Of a stretch of 55,883 nucleotides of DNA, positions 52,864-55,883 are shown piece by piece. The notes under the pieces were generated by a model. That model saw only the letters and a program-made list of their open reading frames with translations. It searched no databases and was not told the DNA's origin. This DNA is from Gammaproteobacteria bacterium (GTDB lineage Bacteria > Pseudomonadota > Gammaproteobacteria > Magnimaribacterales > Magnimaribacteraceae). A program made the translations under genes and the position numbers. The stretch is from assembly GCA_004214065.1 (NCBI GenBank), contig SGZM01000005.1, forward strand, positions 1-55,883. The letters run 5' to 3'. How positions within the stretch are numbered: the stretch's first letter is position 1; every line of letters starts with the position of its first letter.

Positions 52864-53955
52864 TTAATTGATGAATTCAGTAATCTCTAGATCAAAACCA
52901 GCCAGAGGATATTTAGCTGAAGCACCTAATAATCTAATTTTAGTTATCCCGAGGTCTTTGAGTATTTGTGCCCCCACACCCACGATTCTAGAATCTGGAC
53001 TATCATTACTTATTGGATTCTTTTGCCCTTTAAGGAAGGAAATATTGGATAAAATTTCTTGTGAAGTTTCTGAGTGGGATAATAAGAGCAAAACACCTTG
53101 ATCCTCTTCATCTATTTTTTTCATAGCCTGAGAAAAAGAGAGTCTACTTCCAAACTGATTAATTCCCATAACATCTTGTAGAGTATTATTCTGAGAAACT
53201 CTTACCAATACCTCATCCTGACTATCGATATCACCTTTTATAAGAGCTATATGTACATCTCCATTTATAGTGTCTTCGTAAGCATGCAAAATAAATTCTC
53301 CATACTCTGATTCAATACTAGTCTTATCTAACAGATTAATACTCTTTTCACTTATATTTCTATAGTGAATAAGATCTGCAATTGTTCCAATTTTAAGATC
53401 ATGTTTTTTTGCAAAGAGCTCCAAATCTCCTCTTCTTGCCATTGTCCCATCATCATTCATTATTTCTACAATTACAGCAGAAGGATCTAAACCCGCAAGT
53501 TTGGCTAGATCAGTTCCAGCTTCAGTATGTCCAGCTCTAGTTAGAACGCCACCTTCTTGGGCTTTGATAGGGAAAACATGACCTGGTTGAACTATATCTT
53601 CAGCTTTTGCTGTTTTATGAACTGCTGCCTGAATAGTAGTTGCACGATCAGCTGCTGATATGCCTGTAGTAACACCCACCGCAGCTTCAATGGAAGTAGT
53701 AAAAGCAGTGCCAAGTTCCGTCCCGTTATGCTTAACCATCTGTTCTAAACCAAGTCTCTTACAACGGTCTTCATTAATTGCTAAACAAATTAACCCTCTA
53801 GCGTGTGTTGCCATAAAGTTTACAGCGTCAGGATCAACCTTTTCTGCTGCGAGGACCAAATCACCTTCATTCTCTCTATCCTCATCATCCATGAGGATAA
53901 CCATCTTTCCTTGAGATATGTCTTCAATTATTTCTTGAATGCTATTTAATTCCAT
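52864..53955 (-). CDS. ribBA: 3,4-dihydroxy-2-butanone-4-phosphate synthase with degenerate GTP cyclohydrolase II-like domain
   Basis: N-terminal RibB domain (residues 1-~200) has the acidic loop MDDEDRENEGDL (22-33), FMATHARGLICLA and GVLTRAGHTEAGTDLA, so it should make dihydroxybutanone phosphate from ribulose 5-phosphate. The C-terminal domain (~215-363) has GTP cyclohydrolase II shape (GVGAQILKDLGITKIRLL) but lacks the zinc-binding Cys triad: the expected region reads RVSQNNTLQDVMGINQFGS with no cysteine. So only the RibB activity is expected, as in the RibBX-type proteins of some gammaproteobacteria, and a separate ribA should exist elsewhere. Confidence 0.9.
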   Translation of the reverse strand: MELNSIQEIIEDISQGKMVILMDDEDRENEGDLVLAAEKVDPDAVNFMATHARGLICLAINEDRCKRLGLEQMVKHNGTELGTAFTTSIEAAVGVTTGISAADRATTIQAAVHKTAKAEDIVQPGHVFPIKAQEGGVLTRAGHTEAGTDLAKLAGLDPSAVIVEIMNDDGTMARRGDLELFAKKHDLKIGTIADLIHYRNISEKSINLLDKTSIESEYGEFILHAYEDTINGDVHIALIKGDIDSQDEVLVRVSQNNTLQDVMGINQFGSRLSFSQAMKKIDEEDQGVLLLLSHSETSQEILSNISFLKGQKNPISNDSPDSRIVGVGAQILKDLGITKIRLLGASAKYPLAGFDLEITEFIN

Positions 53956-55049
53956 TACTTATAGTTTGGGGTCAAGATGATCTTTTTGTCTTGACCTAAA
54001 TTGGTAATCGTATTGATTTCAAAGTCTATTGTACTCAGTTTTTGATTATCCTCACCGAATTTAGAAAAGGTTTTTCTTCCTTTACCTAATAATTTAGGTG
54101 CTTGATAGAGAATAAATTCGTCAATTAATTTATTAGCAAGAAGAGCATCATAAATTTCAGAACCAGATTCGACCAACATCGTGTTGATAGATTTTTCATT
54201 TGCCAGATATTCCATAATTAAATTTAAATTATTTAATTCCTGTTTAGACATGAGACAAATCTCGGCATTGTTAGACTTTATCTTTGAACCTTGAGCTGTG
54301 AATATTAGTGTTTTCGCTTCTGAAGAAAAAATATTTTCCTTTCCAGTTAGAGAGTGATGTCTATCTATTACAACTCTAAGAGGCTGCATAACTTCATTCA
54401 TATCATATTCTGAATCTCTAGATGTTAGGGTAGGATTATCTTTAAGGATTGTGCCGGTGCCTGTCAGAATGGCTTCATTTGTAGCTCTAAGTTTATGCAC
54501 ATCTTTTCTAGATATTTCTGATGTGATCCATTTACTTTCACCTGAAGCTAAAGCTATTCCGCCATCCAGTCCTGTTGCCATCTTAGCTGTTATGAAGGGC
54601 CTGTTTTTTTCTATCCTAGAAAAAAAACCTCTGTTGAGCTCTCGCGCTTCTTTTTCTAAAAGTCCTTCTACTATTTCGATAGCCTTTTCTTTCTTTGCAA
54701 ATCCATCCTGAGAATTATCTTCTGATGCGATGTAAACTTTCTTAATACCATGTTTTTTAATGGCCTCTGAACAAGGCGGCGTTTTGCCTGTTGTAGAACA
54801 GGGCTCTAATGTTACAAACATTTCTGATCTAGTAAGTGCAGATTCTGCTTCCGGACCTAAATTCTCATAGACGTCCTGGATGGCCTTTACTTCGGCATGT
54901 CCTTCTCCAGCTGTCTTGTGCCATCCTCTGCCTATTATTTTATTATCTAGAGTAATAACACAACCCACCATTGGGTTTGGTCTTGTTGTTAAAAGTCCTT
55001 TTTTAGCTAGAGATAGAGCTTCAAGCATGTGCTCTGAAGGAGAGGTCAT
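53955..55049 (-). CDS. ribD: Bifunctional riboflavin deaminase/reductase
   Basis: Catalyses the deaminase and reductase steps of riboflavin synthesis. The 364-residue protein has the cytidine-deaminase-like zinc site HAEVKAI (His51, Glu53) and PCSTTGKTPPC (Cys84, Cys93) in the first ~145 residues, and the reductase domain (RPFITAKMATGLDGGIA, TGTGTILKDNPTL, LVESGSEIYDALL) afterwards. The usual CSHxG motif reads CSTTG here. Start and stop touch its neighbours: 2 bp after nrdR and sharing one base with ribBA. No riboflavin synthase gene lies between ribD and ribBA, where it is usual. Confidence 0.94.
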   Translation of the reverse strand: MTSPSEHMLEALSLAKKGLLTTRPNPMVGCVITLDNKIIGRGWHKTAGEGHAEVKAIQDVYENLGPEAESALTRSEMFVTLEPCSTTGKTPPCSEAIKKHGIKKVYIASEDNSQDGFAKKEKAIEIVEGLLEKEARELNRGFFSRIEKNRPFITAKMATGLDGGIALASGESKWITSEISRKDVHKLRATNEAILTGTGTILKDNPTLTSRDSEYDMNEVMQPLRVVIDRHHSLTGKENIFSSEAKTLIFTAQGSKIKSNNAEICLMSKQELNNLNLIMEYLANEKSINTMLVESGSEIYDALLANKLIDEFILYQAPKLLGKGRKTFSKFGEDNQKLSTIDFEINTITNLGQDKKIILTPNYK

Positions 55050-55051
55050 AA

Positions 55052-55507
55052 TTAATCGCTTGTTAACTTCTCAACTTCTTCAGAAAATTCATTAATGTCT
55101 TCAAATCGTCTATAAACAGAAGCAAATCTAATAAAAGCCACTTCATCTATTTTTCTAAGATTTTGCATAACAACTTCTCCTATAAGTCTCGAAGGTATTT
55201 CTCTTTCTCCTGAAGATCTAATATCTTTCTTTATATCTTCTATGAGAGTTTCTATTTCCTCTTCACCGACAGGTCTTTTTTCTAATGATCTATACAGGCC
55301 TTCTCGCAGTTTGTGTTCGTCAAACGGTTCTCTAGAATTATTTTTTTGCTTAATAACCCTTGGCATCAGAAGTTCAGCCGTTTCAAAAGTTGTAAATCTT
55401 TCATTACAAGCAGGGCATTCACGTCTTCTTCTTATTTGCTGACCCTCAGCTATTAATCTCGAATCAATAACTTTCGTATCTGAGAACCCGCAATAAGGAC
55501 AATGCAT
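55052..55507 (-). CDS. nrdR: Transcriptional repressor NrdR
   Basis: Repressor of ribonucleotide reductase genes responding to (d)ATP. The 151-residue protein has a zinc ribbon with Cys3, Cys6, Cys31 and Cys34 ([13 protein letters not shown] ... [17 protein letters not shown]) and an ATP-cone domain (~49-139). Length and position before ribD match the family. NrdR boxes were not found in the window, as no nrd genes are present. Confidence 0.97.
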   Translation of the reverse strand: MHCPYCGFSDTKVIDSRLIAEGQQIRRRRECPACNERFTTFETAELLMPRVIKQKNNSREPFDEHKLREGLYRSLEKRPVGEEEIETLIEDIKKDIRSSGEREIPSRLIGEVVMQNLRKIDEVAFIRFASVYRRFEDINEFSEEVEKLTSD

Positions 55508-55510
55508 AAA

Positions 55511-55883
55511 TTAGCCTGAATATACTGGAAATTTAGAACAAAGATCAATAACTTTTTCTTTTACTTCTTTTTTGGTTTGTTCGTTGTTTATATCATCTAG
55601 AACATCACAAATCCAAGTTGCAACTTGCGTCATTTCTTCTTCTTTGAAGCCTCTTGTTGTGGCAGCTGGTGTTCCAATCCTAAGGCCACTGGTAACAAAA
55701 GGTGATTGGGGATCATTAGGAACAGCATTTTTATTAACAGTAATATTGGACTCACCTAAAGCTGCATCAGCATCTTTGCCTGTTAGTCCCTTTTCAACAA
55801 GATCGACCAAAAACATATGGTTCTCTGTTCCATTTGAGACAATATTTATTCCTCTTTCCATAAAAGTGGCCGCCATTTGTTTT
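55511..55883 (-). CDS. glyA: Serine hydroxymethyltransferase, C-terminal part (cut by window end)
   Basis: The C-terminal ~124 residues of SHMT, which interconverts serine and glycine with tetrahydrofolate. Recognisable segments are [35 protein letters not shown] and the C-terminal [17 protein letters not shown] motif. The reading frame runs off the window edge at 55883, so the PLP lysine lies outside. It is 3 bp before nrdR on the same strand, so it likely heads or joins the glyA-nrdR-rib-nusB run. Confidence 0.95.
   Translation of the reverse strand, partial: KQMAATFMERGINIVSNGTENHMFLVDLVEKGLTGKDADAALGESNITVNKNAVPNDPQSPFVTSGLRIGTPAATTRGFKEEEMTQVATWICDVLDDINNEQTKKEVKEKVIDLCSKFPVYSG

Noticed and set aside
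53310-55500. FMN riboswitch in the rib operon.
   Set aside because: The genes abut or overlap from glyA to nusB, leaving no leader in which the conserved RFN element could lie; none was seen.

Overview
The window looks like a chromosomal segment of a streamlined, AT-rich (roughly one-third G+C by eye) marine-type gammaproteobacterium; a SAR86-like lineage is my best guess. The guess rests on gammaproteobacterial gene order (algC-argB-slmA, miaA-hflX-hflK-hflC-hisZ-purA, nrdR-ribD-ribBA-ribH-nusB, waaF-waaG-waaP, aroK-aroB next to mrcA), very short intergenic gaps, several overlapping gene ends and a DUF3604 protein. The lineage was not tested. I see no prophage, insertion sequence, CRISPR array or tRNA, and no gene-free stretch longer than about 220 bases.

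Layout. 1-326: 3' end of a 23S rRNA gene, 5S rRNA and terminator. 306-4441: a type II pantothenate kinase-like gene, then a VOC protein translationally coupled to a subtilisin-like lipoprotein. 4438-9596 (minus): a CobS-like AAA+ ATPase, a CobT-like VWA protein and two tandem ferritin-like diiron proteins. 9679-12233: cysE, a crotonase and an acyl-CoA thioesterase. 12261-18267 (minus): glutamate synthase gltB-gltD. 18376-22342: aroK-aroB diverging from the penicillin-binding protein gene mrcA. 22335-25162 (minus): algC-argB-slmA. 25251-32745: ilvE followed by a lipopolysaccharide-core operon (waaF, waaG, a double kinase, a glycosyltransferase, a methyltransferase and an alpha/alpha-toroid protein). 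32751-38120: a second methyltransferase, hldE, a lauroyl-transferase-like gene, hldD and waaA. 38273-42844: two glnK-amtB pairs, each with a very good sigma-54 promoter, separated by a small HTH gene and a lipoprotein gene. 42916-49797: miaA-hflX-hflK-hflC-hisZ-purA and an unknown secreted protein. 49805-52003: a DUF3604 protein. 51984-55883 (minus): glyA (cut by the window end)-nrdR-ribD-ribBA-ribH-nusB.

How it fits together. Nitrogen assimilation is strongly represented: two ammonium channels with PII proteins, glutamate synthase, and sigma-54 control implying an NtrC-type activator elsewhere. Envelope building is the other theme: heptose synthesis (hldE, hldD), Kdo transfer (waaA), core heptosylation and phosphorylation (waaF, waaG, double kinase), lipid A acylation, phosphohexomutase and peptidoglycan synthesis.

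The most interesting points are: (1) the MoxR/VWA-type CobS-CobT pair beside duplicated diiron oxygenase-like proteins, with no corrin genes nearby, suggesting a metalloenzyme maturation unit; (2) start codons placed exactly 6 nt after a -10 hexamer at several operon heads (cysE, algC, aroK, mrcA, waaA), which predicts leaderless mRNAs, including one 8-bp block serving both aroK and mrcA; (3) paired sigma-54 promoters with a shared upstream element; (4) a fusion of two LPS-kinase domains; (5) loss of normally resident genes (hfq, pilMNOPQ, ribE) from otherwise conserved loci.
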